NCBI GenBank assembly: GCA_003255065.1
Contig: QAOA01006460.1
Location: forward strand, 129,503 to 193,502
DNA from: Cercis canadensis
Lineage: Eukaryota; Streptophyta; Magnoliopsida; Fabales; Fabaceae
Direction of reading: 5' to 3'
DNA: 64,000 nt
Shown: piece after piece, positions 33,840 through 46,927 of the stretch
Position numbering within the stretch: the first letter of the stretch is position 1
How the letters are laid out: the number at the start of each line of letters is the position of its first letter
Position numbers and translations under genes: made by a program
Notes under the pieces: generated by a model
Seen by the model: the letters and a program-made list of their open reading frames with translations, nothing else
What the model was told of the DNA's origin: nothing
The model's database searches: none

Positions 33840-34231
33840 CAGGTACCAAACACTACCGAACTCTTCTTCGACTCCTCACTCTCACTTCAGAAATCACAAT
33901 CCTCAAATCCCTTTCTCGTTCTCGGACTCTCCCTCCCATTCTCAAATCCCTTTCTCTCCTTGGCACAATCCCTAACTTCAATCCATCGCCTAACTCTCCT
34001 CCATTCTCAAATCCCTTGCTGAAATCCGTAAGTCATCTATAGACTACAGTGTCCTCTCTTCTCTCGGTCTCTGTCTCTCCTAGTTTCCCTAAGAAGTCCT
34101 TAACTCTCGGTCCCTACCTATCACTCTCCCTCAGTCCCTCAGCCTCAGACTTCAATCACTCTCGGTCTCGGGCTCTGCTGTGTCTCCGGTCGCCGGTGTC
34201 TGTCTGTTCTCTGTCGCTGTCTCGCTCTCTG
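33840..34231 (+). other. Candidate VPS13 5' UTR exon / transcription start region
   Basis: C/T-rich, with 'attctcaaatccctt' repeated three times, typical of plant 5' leaders. Donor-like GTAAGT at 34028 and GTGAGT at 34232 could both splice to the acceptor at 37991-37997 in front of the VPS13 start exon. Position and composition are the only evidence; transcripts would decide. Confidence 0.35.
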
Positions 34232-36018
34232 GTGAGTTATGCTTCTCCCTCTTTGATAAAATTTATGTGTTTATGCTCTCTGGCTCTATTTCTGTTTCTG
34301 TTTCTGTTTCTTCCTCTCGGTGTCACACTGTCACCCATGGGTTGGCCTTGGGTTGTGAGTTTTCCATGATTTTCTCAACTGGGTAGCCTGAGAAACCCAG
34401 ACCCATGCTTGACTCTTTTTTTTCTAAGACAAGTAACCGAGTCATTTTTTGTTTTGTTCTTGTTTTTGTTCGAATTTGGTTCGTGAGCTGTATTATTTTT
34501 ACTATGGATTGCATGCATCTTATATTTTCTGGGATGAGGTTTGGCGCACAAGATTAGAATTGCATCTAAGTATGGTGCTGTTACTGCTGTATGCCTGTAT
34601 GTGATGACATTGCTCTATTTCCTTCCATTTTTGGTGGGGTTTGATTACAAGTGTTTTTCTGGTTTTATTTGCTATATACAGTCATGTTTATTTTGAGTTC
34701 AATACTTGTTTTTTAAATAATTCATATCCATGCTTCAAAATACTGATAGCATTTACTTTCAGGCAAGATATTTGGATGCAATGCTTGATAATGTTATTGT
34801 TGCCAGGGATCTTAACATGTTGTAAAGTTACTGGCCTTCCATTCTGCATGGTTATGATATAATTTTCTAGGGGGTGGTCCAAGTTGCTCTATCTGTATGC
34901 AAAATTCCATGATAAATGTTTGGATTTATCCCTGTTGTTGAAATTTTGATGAATTGAGTGCCTTGAGCTGAGTGGTTCCTCGTATCTCTGTTGGTGTTGA
35001 TTAGCACTTTCAATTATTTCCTATGGATTCTATCCAAACAGCATTTCAATTATGACATGGTAATAATTGTAGGGATTTGTACTGTTAATATAAATTCAAC
35101 GATGACAGATCTGAAAGAAGCAAGATATTTGTATAAAATCATACTCATGTGCAGTTTTTCTTTTCTGTTTTTTACCCATGGTTGGGACCATTAGGAATTT
35201 TAGGTTTTCTCTAACTTGATTAATCAGACGACAGTAAAGTTGTTCTTATTGGGTTTGAGTGGGCTATCCTTATAATCAAATTATGCATATAGAACCATTT
35301 TTAATCAAAATCGTCAGTGCTGTTTTTGTACTTGTTTGGATGTGGTTGTAATGGATCTGAGGTTTGGTTATGTGGGATTTAAGCTTGATATGTAGCTGAT
35401 CAGTTATTGATTCTTTTTGTTCATTGTTGAAGGCTTTTGGCTGAGCTATAAAAGGCAAACTGACTAAATATTTTTTCATTCTTTGTCCAATACCAGAACT
35501 GGTATCTTTTCAGAGTTTTGAGGATGTTTATGTATTAGAAAGCTTTGGGGCATGATTCATTGATCTTTCTTGTGGTTTTGTTGTCAGTTAGTCACTGTAT
35601 GTTTATGAGCTTTCCTCTGTTCTGTTAGTCACAGTAAAGTTGTTTGTTAGTGACTTGTCTTAACTAGAGCCTGCTCTACAATGTTCTCTTTTTTCCTTTT
35701 TTATTATTATATCTTATCTGTGTTCACATGCATACAAGATAGGAAACATGTATTGTTACTCATACTTGTCAGAATGTCAAAATACCATATATCCATTTGT
35801 GCTCCAGTTAGAGTTTGTAGGTTTAAACACAGAATTTTATACTACAAAATATGCAAATTTTTATTCCTGTGATGTTGATTTCTGGACTGAATATTCTTTC
35901 CACATGCAATGTTATCAATACCTTGTCAGAATGTCAAAATACCTATCTTCTGCTGTTTGTAGCTTGCATTACTTTTCCGCATTACTTTTCTTTTTGTAGA
36001 TTGCATATCTTCTGCTGC
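34232..36018 (+). other. Probable VPS13 5' UTR intron, nothing coding recognised
   Basis: T-rich intron-like sequence. A 22-bp direct repeat containing CTTGTCAGAATGTCAAAATACC occurs near 35765 and 35921. No gene recognised. Confidence 0.35.
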
Positions 36019-37714
36019 AAAACAGACAAAATCTTCGAGGGGAAGAGGCAACCAATATAATCTGAAATTTCAGACTAGAAGAAGAAAGCATGAAAGTAAC
36101 CAAAAGAGTAAACAAACCTGAAAGAAATCCTATGAATGAAAGAGAACATTTGAGGGGAATTCAATCTGCTGAGACTTGAGATATTGTGTGAATGGGATGT
36201 AATTGATAAAGTTCTGGTTCTACTACATGTGATAGCACAAATATTGCATAAAATAGTTGAGCCAAGACATATATGGCAAAGTGCTTTAAAAAGGTCATGC
36301 ATTATGAGATAATATACATAAACACATATTTATAGGCCATAAGAATGTAACAATGTCCAATAATGTTTTATTAAAGTAATTTCGATAATTTGATATTTTC
36401 ATTAAGCTCCAGTAAATATTTAGGCAGGTGTCTACTAAGTTCTTATTTCAGAGAAATTGACAAATCACTTACATCTTACTCTTTAAACTTATAATTTCAG
36501 CACTATGAAACCCCTGAATTTTACATAGTTAACATGACTTGGTAGCTTAAAATAATCCTTCTGCCAAGACAATTTATACAAGCACGAGTTCTGTCATTGA
36601 TTGCTGGATCTTAATGAATGAAAATGTATAAGCAATGGCAGCAAAATTTAGAACTATGCCTACGGTGTGCAAATTTAGAACAGCAACATGAAATTTAATT
36701 TCAAACTCTAGAACTTGATCAAAAACTTATAGGAGATAGAACTTTAGTAGGAAAATAAGAGTCGTTACTTCTTTTTGGAAGTTGACTTCTTAATATGAGA
36801 GGAAATTATAGAAGATTGGAGAAAGGAGAAGATAGAAACAATGGAACTATTTTCCAGTTGATTATTCATTCAACTATTCCGGTTTATATATAAAGATGAT
36901 TTCCTAAAATAGAAACTAAAAATAACAAGTGAATTTAAACCATAAATGATAAATGGTTTAAATTCTTTAAATCATATTAATCTTTAACTTTGAATGGTTT
37001 CAAAGCGTCAATTTTGAACCTTAAAGTATGAATGGTTTTCATTTAATGAGATAATATAATAACATATGTATTATTATCATATTATCTTACGTAGGATCCA
37101 CCTGAATCAGAACTACCCAAATTTCAGAAACCCAAAAGCAATAGAAGCAAAATAGAAACTGAAATTCATGAATAAGAACTCTACCTGGCCTTCGATGCTT
37201 GCAGTGGCGACTGTAGAAGGTTGTGAAGAGCAGAAAGTGAGAGGCAGTGCTGCGGGTAGAGGCGTTGGTGATGGCGGGTGGAGGTGGCGCTGGTGGATGC
37301 GCTTAAGCCCATGGTACCGAGGGAGAGGGGTATCGGGGGAGAGGAAAGAAATACTGAGAAGCGGATGAATTTTAAGTTCACTCAAATTTGGCGTATTTGA
37401 AACTACCACAGATTTTGAAATTCAACCAAAAAGGGTTTCTTATATTTAATGTACCTTTTTTGTATCACATGCATACACGTGTCAATATGATATTGGCTGT
37501 CACATGCAGTAGAACCAGAACTTTATCAATTACATCCCATTCCCACAATATCTCAAGTCTCAATAGATTGAATTCCCCTCAAAATGTTCTCTTTCATTCA
37601 CAGGATTTCTTTCAGGTTTGTTTACTCTTTTGGTTACTTTCATGTTTTTTTCTTCTAGTCTGAAATTTCAGATTATATTGGTTGCCTCTTCCCCTCGAAG
37701 ATTTTGTCTGTTTT
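36019..37714. repeat. Long inverted repeat (about 220-bp arms, 1.26-kb spacer)
   Basis: 36019-36240 is nearly the perfect reverse complement of 37497-37714, both starting AAAACAGACAAAATCTTCG on the outer side. The spacer holds an AT-rich stretch and a GC-rich block (about 37180-37330). On the minus strand that block has an ATG-initiated open frame (MGLSASTSATSTRHH...) ending at a donor-like CAG/GTAGAG. I found no target duplication. Either a foldback-type transposon carrying a first-exon fragment or an inverted duplication. Confidence 0.75.
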
Positions 37715-38043
37715 TAGATTTTGTTTTATTTTTTTTGGTATTAATTTCTATTTCACGGTATGTTATAGTAAACTAAACGGAATATACTAGCCAAAGAGGT
37801 ATTTAAAAGTGGTTCTTAGTTAGTGGAGTGGCCTAACTTGGAATGGGTAATTGAAAGAATCACCCAATTTCTGGTAAAATTCAGGTTAAGTGAACTTTTA
37901 GGGTACAAATTTTGTTTTTTTTTCTTAGTTTTACCAAGAATATAGAAGCCTCTTTTCACCCAATTCTTTTTTGTTTTTTCTTGCCTTTTTATTTCAGTGG
38001 AACTATGCAATATTGACGTTGGGAAGAAGACAACAGTCCAGTA

Positions 38044-41000
38044 ATGTTTGAAGGACTGGTTCGTCAATTGATTCTGGGTTACCTCGGACGATATGTCAAG
38101 GATATCCAGAAAGAACAACTGAAGATCACCCTTTGGAATGGTATGTGGCACCCTAGTATTGCTTGCTTTAGTTATTATTTTCTTTCTTTTGCTCCTTCAA
38201 GTTATTAGTAAATTATCTGGAGGTTGATTTTTCCATTTTGGTGTGCAATTAAGCAAGCAGAACAACTATTCATGCTGAATGTGAAGTTGCACACTTTGTA
38301 ATTTATCCTGTCAGCTATTCTTCTCTTTGCATGAGAGTCAGTTTGCAAGTAATTATATCATGCTATGGTTTCCTGGAGTCACAGTGTTTAGCTTTTGGAA
38401 GCATGTAAAGGTTTTAGGTTCATGTCTGAAAAATAGATGACTGAGATTAGATATCTGTCCATTATGAGGTAGGTTAGCCTTTTGTCGAATTGTCAGAGAG
38501 GAGGAACTGAAGCTATCTAGACTTGATTTGTAGATATTGTTGTTGCTGGCCTTTTCTCTATTCCCTCAGCCTAAAAGAGCCAGAGGTTGCCTTTTTTTTT
38601 CTATTCCATACAGCTCTGTGGACTCAAAATGGTAGCCTTAGAAGTCTTATTTTTGTGAATGAGCTGCCAACCTCATATGATGCTATGGTGTAAATTGATA
38701 CCTTGGCCCACCTCTCCCTTAATTTTTCAGAGGTTAGTTCTATTAGTTTGTGAACCAATTTTAGTCATGATTATCTTTTCCAGGGAAATTCTTGATATAA
38801 ATGTCATTTATTTCATTTTATTTTTATAAAAGAAGAACTTCAATAGAGAGGATGGGAACAAAGGAAGAGGAGGACAAGAAATCCTCCTTAAGCAAGAAAA
38901 CACAGAAAAGCAAGACAGAAATAGAAACATTAAAACAAAGTGGCTTTGCAATCTCTCTGCATAGTAGTCAAGGAAGTCTCCTTAAAGAAAAAGCTTTATG
39001 TGCCCCATGAAGCTTTATGTACGACCATTTCGTAAAGACCAGATATTAGGAATTTTAGCATTTGGGTAGTTATGTTTGTTCCTTTAATTCTTTCCCATAT
39101 TTTCCATTTTTTTTCCCCCTCAGCTTCCACACTACATCTGCTGCTATTTTCATGCAATGCTACTTATCATTAGAAGGATAATAAAATATTTTATTTGGAA
39201 TATAAAACCATTTGTACTTTTTATGAACTGATGTTGGGGTTAAATGTATATTGCTCACAGAGGAAGTACTATTGGAGAATGTGGAGCTGATACTTGAGGC
39301 TTTTGATTATCTCCAGCTCCCATTTGCTCTAAAGCAAGGTATTGTAACTGAATCCTCCAGCAAACATGTAATTATACTCTTCCATTTATAATTATACTGT
39401 ACCTTTTTCTTTTCCCTGATGAATGAGTTCTTCACAAGATGCATGGATGGCAGGATGTATGTTTAATTTACTCTTTTCTAATGATGCTTGAAATGTTTTG
39501 GTAGGTCGAGTTGGGAGGTTAAGCATCAAAATTCCTTGGAAAAAGCTTGGCTGGGACCCCATTATAATTATTTTAGAGGATGTTTTTATTTCTGCATCCC
39601 AACGAGGTGATCAAGAGGTATGTGTAATGTGTTAATTGTCTAAAGAGCATTGGTGAATTAGAAAGGAATTTTAGATATTGAAGACTATCACTTATAGCAG
39701 AAGTCCTTTTTGATAGTATGGACTAAAACCCTATTTTGGACCTTTACTAATATATTCATTGTCAAATTTTCTCATTTTGGTACTGACTCCCCAATTTTGC
39801 TTCAAGGTCCTCTGTCAGTCATTGCTAATGTAGTTGATGGAAGTGCTTATGTGTCACTGTTCTTTGTGACATGGCACTCTTATCTTCCACACTAGCATGA
39901 AACAAACCATTGAATTTGATGCAGGAGCAACTAGTGTTGAGAAAGCTGAAGTTTAAATTAGTATTTGGGTTTAGTTTTAATCTAGGGGTTAATTGCAATT
40001 TTCAGTTTTTAGGGGTAGTTTTGTAATTATGACATTTTATTATTTTTGCAGCATTTTGGCCGTGGTTTGTATTTAAGGTCATATTATGTTATCTAGGGCT
40101 TTTAGAGTCTTATCTTAAGGCCCAAGTTGTCTTTATGGGCTTAGAAGTAGTAGTAGGTGTCAATCCTTATAGAATTAGGTTCCTAATCCTAATCCTTGTA
40201 GGTTAAGTTAGCTGGTCTATTTAAGCCTATGTACACTTCAGATTATGAGTTTTTGACAAGTTTTATAAAAGTTTATTCTCCTAGAATTTCTGCTGCGTTT
40301 CCTTTTTGCTTAATCGGATGCCAGCCTTCGCTGCATTTTAGATCCCTTTTGCCCATTCTTTCCCTCTTATTATCTCTAGAACCTAGTAGATCTTTTGTAG
40401 GGTTTCCTGCCCTGCATCAATTTGGTATCAGAGCCCAAATTCGATCTGCCCTAGTCATGGCAGCATGCAGAGCAAGAGTTCCTATACCTACCCTATATCA
40501 AGAGATAACTGAGTTGCAAAGAGTGATTGAGCAGCTTACGCAAGAGGTGAGTAACCTGCTTAGAAATCAGTTTGTAGCTTGAGTAGAGGCGCCTAAAGGT
40601 GATTATGAAGCCCTAGACCTATCGGAAGGAGGTGAGGAGCAGATACATCCATTCCATAATCCCATAGTTCGTGATCAACCTAAATATGGTCAATTAGGAA
40701 AACAGTTACAAAGAACATTTGATTTTAATTCTGGAGCTTGTGTTGAAGTTTCAGATTTTTCTGGGAGGATGCATACAAAATGAAGCTCAAAGAGAATATA
40801 TCAAGCATTCTTTACTAGGAAAGCTATTTTTATGAATATTGGAGAATCTAATAGGGGTGACAAATAGAAGGAACCAGCAAGAGTAAGCAATTCTGGAAGC
40901 AATGGCAGAAACTTCTCCATTTGACGTTTTTCGTGTTGGGAGCTAGGTCACTTGTCTTAATCTTGTCCATGTCGGCAAGCTAACTTTGTGGAGGTTGATG

Positions 41001-44000
41001 ATGAAGAAGATGAGGATGCGGAACCTATTTATGATGAGTATTCTGATAAAGTAGAACATGGAGTTGTCTTGTTCCTAGTGGAAGGTGAGACTTTGGTAGG
41101 TCACATCATGACAACACCGTAGGCATTGGAGGTTAAACAAGCTGCCATGGCAGAAGAATGTGTGGAGGCAGAAGAATGTGAGGAGGCATGTGTTATTGTT
41201 CCTTCCTTTAGAATGCTTAAAGAGAAGGATGAGTTACTTGATGATTCCTCTAGTTGTGTTAGCAAGTATTTTCTGGAACCTGAGTTTAGTGAGTTGAAAC
41301 GGCAAGCAGATGTTCCTAGAGAGGCATGTTCATTGTCAAGAAATCAAAATCAGAATGATCAAGAGGAAGAAGAAATTGAAGATTTCCATTCAGATTTCAC
41401 CTCTTGGAGAGATTATGGAAGAAGATCTTCAGCAGAAACAGGATGACATGAAAAATCAAGAGTCAGAGATTGTTTATATCGCCAAAAGATTCCTGATGAA
41501 GATTTTCTAAGTGATGCAATAATATCTTGAACTCCAAATTTTCTAGGGTATCCAGAACTGGAGTGCGTTGATTTCATTGGGGCTGATCTACTGCATTAAA
41601 CTCAACAAGACAACCAGATGAAGGTGCAACTGGAATGTATGTTGACTGGGCAACTAATTGGTAATACACTTGGACAAATTTTCAAGACCTCCAAAAATTC
41701 CAACTAACTTTTCATATGGAGAGGAAGATTTCAAGATCAGTGTGGAAGATTGAGAATCAATTTCTTATTCAAGTGGTTAGGGAAGCCTCGAATGGTAAGA
41801 GCTTGGATGTTAAGGAAGAATTACATTCTGTTGTGTTCCCGTGCAACTACTACCACGTAAATCAACATCCAGATATTTGGGAACATTCATAGTGAACATA
41901 AGCGATCTAGCCGCTTCTAAGAGATGACGGTTTTTCTCTCGGATATACCATTCTGTTGTGGGGTATTAGCACAAGAACTTTGATGGATTATACCTTGAGA
42001 AGTAAGGTATTCTTGTAGAATAGAATTAAAGTATTCCTTTCCATTATCAGTTCGTAAAATCTGAATTGTTGCTTTGAACTGATTTTGGACCATAGAATGA
42101 AAATTTTTGAAAGTTTGAGAGGCTTCAGATTTTTCTTTTAGGAGATATACCCGGCAGATTCTGGTATGATCATCTATAAATGTAATGAACCACCTAGCCC
42201 CGGAAGTACTTTTCACTCGAGAGGGTCCCCAAATATCACTTTGAACAAGGGCAAAAGGTCTAGATGCAGTATATGGTTTAACATTATATGGAACTCGAGT
42301 TTGCTTGGCTAATTGGCACACCTCACAAGAAAGAGAATTCAAATTTTCATTGATAAATAAGGTTGGAACAACCGCTTAAGATACAGGAAATTAGGGTGCC
42401 CTAACCTATGATGCCACAACATAATTTGATCATATTTGGACGCTTTTACAGCAAGAGCTTGTTTATTTGGAGGTCCACTGTTTTTCCAGAAGTAGAGACC
42501 ATCTGACATATTAGCACTGCCAATCTTCTTCCCTGTAGCTTGCTCCTGTATAACACAATTGTCAGGGATAAATTTAACTCGGCATTTGGAATCATGGGTT
42601 AATTTACTGATTGAAACAAGGTTGCAAGTTAAATTTGGGACATGAAGAATAGAATGAAGGACCAGCTTTTTGGTTAATTTGATTAACCCAAAACCAGCAA
42701 CAGGTGAGAGAGACCCATTGGCTACCCTTACCGGTAGTCATAGGTGCATGGTGTATAAGAGAGTAAAAGTGAGGAATCACCTGTCATATGGTCCGAAGCT
42801 CCAGAATCAAATATCCAAGGAGCTGAATGTTCAGGTTCAAGGTTAGAAATAGAGAGAGCTGTACCTTTAAGGGCTAAAGTACATGTAGGTGTATCAGTTG
42901 GGCACTGAGCAATCGATGGGGTGCTTCTAGTTGAGGTTTGGACAGTTGAACATTGGAGATTTCTTAGGTGTAAGTTCACTAGAAACTCGGCGGGCCTTTC
43001 CTTCTCTTTTATTTTTCGGTTTCCAGCCTGGAGGTACTCAATGGAGCTGGAAATACTTCTCCCGGTGTGTCCTATATTCTTACAGTAGCTGCAGGTAGGA
43101 CGTTCCCCTAGCTTCAATTGTTTGTTGTCACCCCGAGTTTTAGAATCAGAACTGCCCTTGGTATAAAGGGCAGTGGTTTCAACAGATTTTTCAGTAGAGT
43201 TTGGGTTTTTAGCTTCTCCCAACATCACCCTTTTTCTGTTCTCTTCACATCTGACTTTAGCAAAGGCTTCTCCAATTGATGGCAGGGGCCTTCTTCCCAA
43301 GATCCGACCACTACCTCATCCAAATCTCTGTTTAGACCCGCTAGAAATTCATACAGTTGCTCTTTGTCCAAATGTGCCTTGAATTTTACGTGGTCATCAA
43401 CATCTCCCCAATCAGCTTCATAGAACAGATCTAGTTCTTGCCAAAGAGCCTTTAGAGAGTTGTAATAGCCTGTGACATCCTGATTGCCTTGTCGAATATC
43501 TTTCAACTTCATCTTGATCTCAAACACTTGAGATGCATTCTCAAGGTCTGAATAAGTTCCTTTGACAGCATCCCAAATAGCCTTGGCTGTCTTGAACAGC
43601 AGATTGGTTCGGCTAATGTGTGGCTCCATGGAGTTGATGAACCAAACATGGCAATTTAGTTGTTAAGCTCCCACGCAGCATAGCTAGGATCATCAAGACT
43701 GGGTTTGCTGATTTCACCAGTAATAAAACCCAGCTTTCCCCGTCCTCTAATCACCATGAGGACTGATTGAGACCAATGGAGAAAATTCTTCCCATCTAGC
43801 CTATGATTTGTGATGACTAGAGAAGAATTTTCACTAAAGGAAGAGACAACCAGAGTGGACAAACTGGTTTCACCACCAAAACTCCCTTTTCTCGAAATTT
43901 CCGTGGCTTGGAATTGCTCTGATACCATGTAAAATTTTGGGAATAATTTTTCTCTCTTACTACCATTGACTACTGAACTGTACATAAATAAGAGATTGAT

Positions 44001-46896
44001 GACAACAATCAATCCCTAAAGATAAGCACTAGCCTAATCTAAGGGATTTTAGTCAGCTATCCAAATAAATACAATTTACTATTATTAACTACAATTATTT
44101 ACATGATTGATCAACTATCCCTTAATTTCCGAGATTTCCAACACTTTGTGATAGTGGAGCGTGGATGCTGTTGAAAAGAGAGAATTTGCAGGAAAAAAGG
44201 CCAAGCTTGCAGCAGCAGAGTTGGGAAAATTGTCTAGACGTGTGTGTGGTAAGCTATTTTACTTCAATTTGAAGAGCAAATTATGTGTATTCATATGCTT
44301 TTTAATCAGTTCTCATTTTTTAATGATAATTAGCACTTTGTTAGAAAAAACGCCAAGTTACAAACCAAGTGTGTATGAATATCCATTAGAGAAACTCCCT
44401 ATTGTAGTTTTCAAAATTTGTAGTCTTTCTCAAGAATCAGTACGACTTTCTAACCTATGCCATAGGCGTCAATCTAATTTTAGAGACTTGAAATGTGTGT
44501 GCTGCTTTGTTGAACTACTTGTATGTTCAATTCTTATTTTTTGTTTTGTTTTCTTCAGGTAGTCATGCTGGCCAATCATTTACTTCTTACATCACTGCAA
44601 AGGTAGGATTACTGATATTGCTGGCTAGGCTGGTTTCTTTGTGTCAATCCAATTTTTTTGTCTATGATTACAAAAGATGAACTGGTTATACTTGTGGTAG
44701 ATAAGATTGTTGTTTTGGACTCCTTGTCTTGTTCAGCTAATGGTATATTTATGCGGTATCTGTACAGACCCACGTACATGCATGCAGAGACTATGGTTAA
44801 ATTTATTACTTTTTTTTTAGACAGTTTAACTCCTTAATGCAACAAAATAATAAAAAAGAAAAGAATAAGAAAATATGCGGTGATAATCATTGTCTTGGTT
44901 TCATAGGATTCATAGTACTATCAAGAAATAATTTCTGGTCATTTTTGGTTTTTCTTTAAGATTCTTGACAGCATCCAAGTGGCCATACGAAACTTTCATG
45001 TTTTATACAGTGATGTGCAGAATGATCTGGTAAGTTTATCTTGGTGTTTGAACTTGATTTCTTCCAGTTACCTTGGATCTGTTGCTTTCAAATTTCTGGA
45101 GTTTTTCTAGGATTTTTGTTTCATGGACTAACCCTGATGGATACTTGTTTACTTGTACTATAAATATTCCAGGGGCAGATCATGTTTGGTCTAAAGTTTT
45201 CTAACTTGACCATAATGAAGCAACATCCAATTGGGTAACGTTCTCTTACTTCCATCATGGTGGTAATTGGATATCAACTGAAATTTAATTTAGTCATTCT
45301 CCATTATTTCAGGCCTTCTAGTGGAAGAATGAGAGTTGGCCAAGTAAATAAAACTGTAGAAATTAGAGGACTGGAATTTTATTCTAGTATGTTTCATGGG
45401 ACAATGGACTTGGTAATTATGGACAATGTGGCAAACTTTGACTCACAAATTGATACAAGATCTGAAGGACAGAGTTACAAGTCTATATTGGCACCATGTG
45501 ATGTATCCTTCATACTTTGGGTATGGACATTTTAATTAGAAACATTTTCCTATCAATCTTTAATCTTTGTTTTTGTCATTTGAAAAGGACTTCTATATCT
45601 AGCGGTCCTTCATGTCTGGTTTGCAAATGTTCTTTCGAAGCAAACAGACAAAGGAAAAGCAATGAATGGAAGATGTAATTAACTATAGTCTCCCAGTTTT
45701 CTTTGGTAAATGTAGTCTCCCTTTATGATTATAGTAACACAGCATAACATTTGGAATACCCCTGTTTAGAATACTCTAGTTCATTCCTTAGTCTAATATT
45801 CCCCCTCAGGCTAGAGCATATGTATCATTGGCTTGAAGCATTTCAGGGATGAAGTTGAACCCGTGTAGGTATTTATTCCATAAAGGCTTTGTGAACATAT
45901 CTGCCAACTTATTGTAGGTGGTTGTTTGCTTATCTGATGGAAAACTAGCTCAATCTGCATCTAGATCACCTTGAATGATGTATGACTGTTGTCTCAATCG
46001 AGATAACCCTCCATCAGACATAACTTTTGAGATATTCAAGATGTGTAGTTTGATGATTAGTTCGAAGAGAGTCAATTTGTCCATGGATTGACTAACAACA
46101 CGAGCAAACAAGATGTCTGGTCTAAAGGAAACAAAATAGACTTATGAGGAAACAAAAAACTGGTGATATCAGCCATTAGTAAATCGAAGACAGAATACAA
46201 TCAATCCATTAACAGTTGATGTAGCATTACTCTATGTAAACGTTAGGAACCTTGGTAAACCTCGAGTAATCGAGTATTTTCAATAACATGCCTACTTTTG
46301 TGTTTTGTTATGCCACTCTATTCAGGTGTTAAGAGTAAAAGACTGAAGTTCATTGACATTGTGAGATATAAAAATAGTGAGTGCAGTGAAGTACCCATGA
46401 AGTATCATGTTGAAGAACATGAATGGATAAATCAGATTGCCTTGTTACTTCACAGAAAAGGAATCAAACATTGGAAGCAGGCTAGGATGGTTTTTCACTG
46501 AATAAAGACATGTCAATCTTGGAAACTTGTCAACGATGGTTACAAAAAAGTAAAACCCCAACTTGGATGTGATGTAACTCAAGCCCCATCTCATCTGAAT
46601 GAATCAACATGGATGAACTTTCAACCTCTTTATTGACTCTAGGAGCTAAGGTCTAACCTTTTTTCCCCAAGTTACAACAATTAATCCAAATATGTAAATG
46701 ACTCAAACCAGCAACTAAAATCCTCACTTTCTTAAATTACTTGCTTTATCTTTTTTCTTTGGTCTAATTTGTAGATTTTTGATGGTAGTCTAATTAATCT
46801 GATACAGTCCCAAATGAATTGGTGTGTTTTGGTGGAGGTTCTAGTTTATATTAACGTTTGAGATTTCATTCTTTTATTTTTATTATGATTAGTAGT

Positions 46897-46927
<31 letters not shown>

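Noticed and set aside
33841..33857. TACCAAACACTACC as the right terminus of the GGTGGTGTTTGGTA element
   Set aside because: It resembles the reverse complement of the left end, but the flanking trinucleotides do not match and it lies in a C-rich leader. Chance is likely.
34049..34386. 106- and 68-residue Ser/Leu-rich open frames
   Set aside because: They are C/T-rich leader sequence translated in two frames. No conserved motif; better explained as 5' UTR.
37816..38151. 111-residue minus-strand open frame
   Set aside because: Antisense shadow of the VPS13 start exon and its upstream intron.
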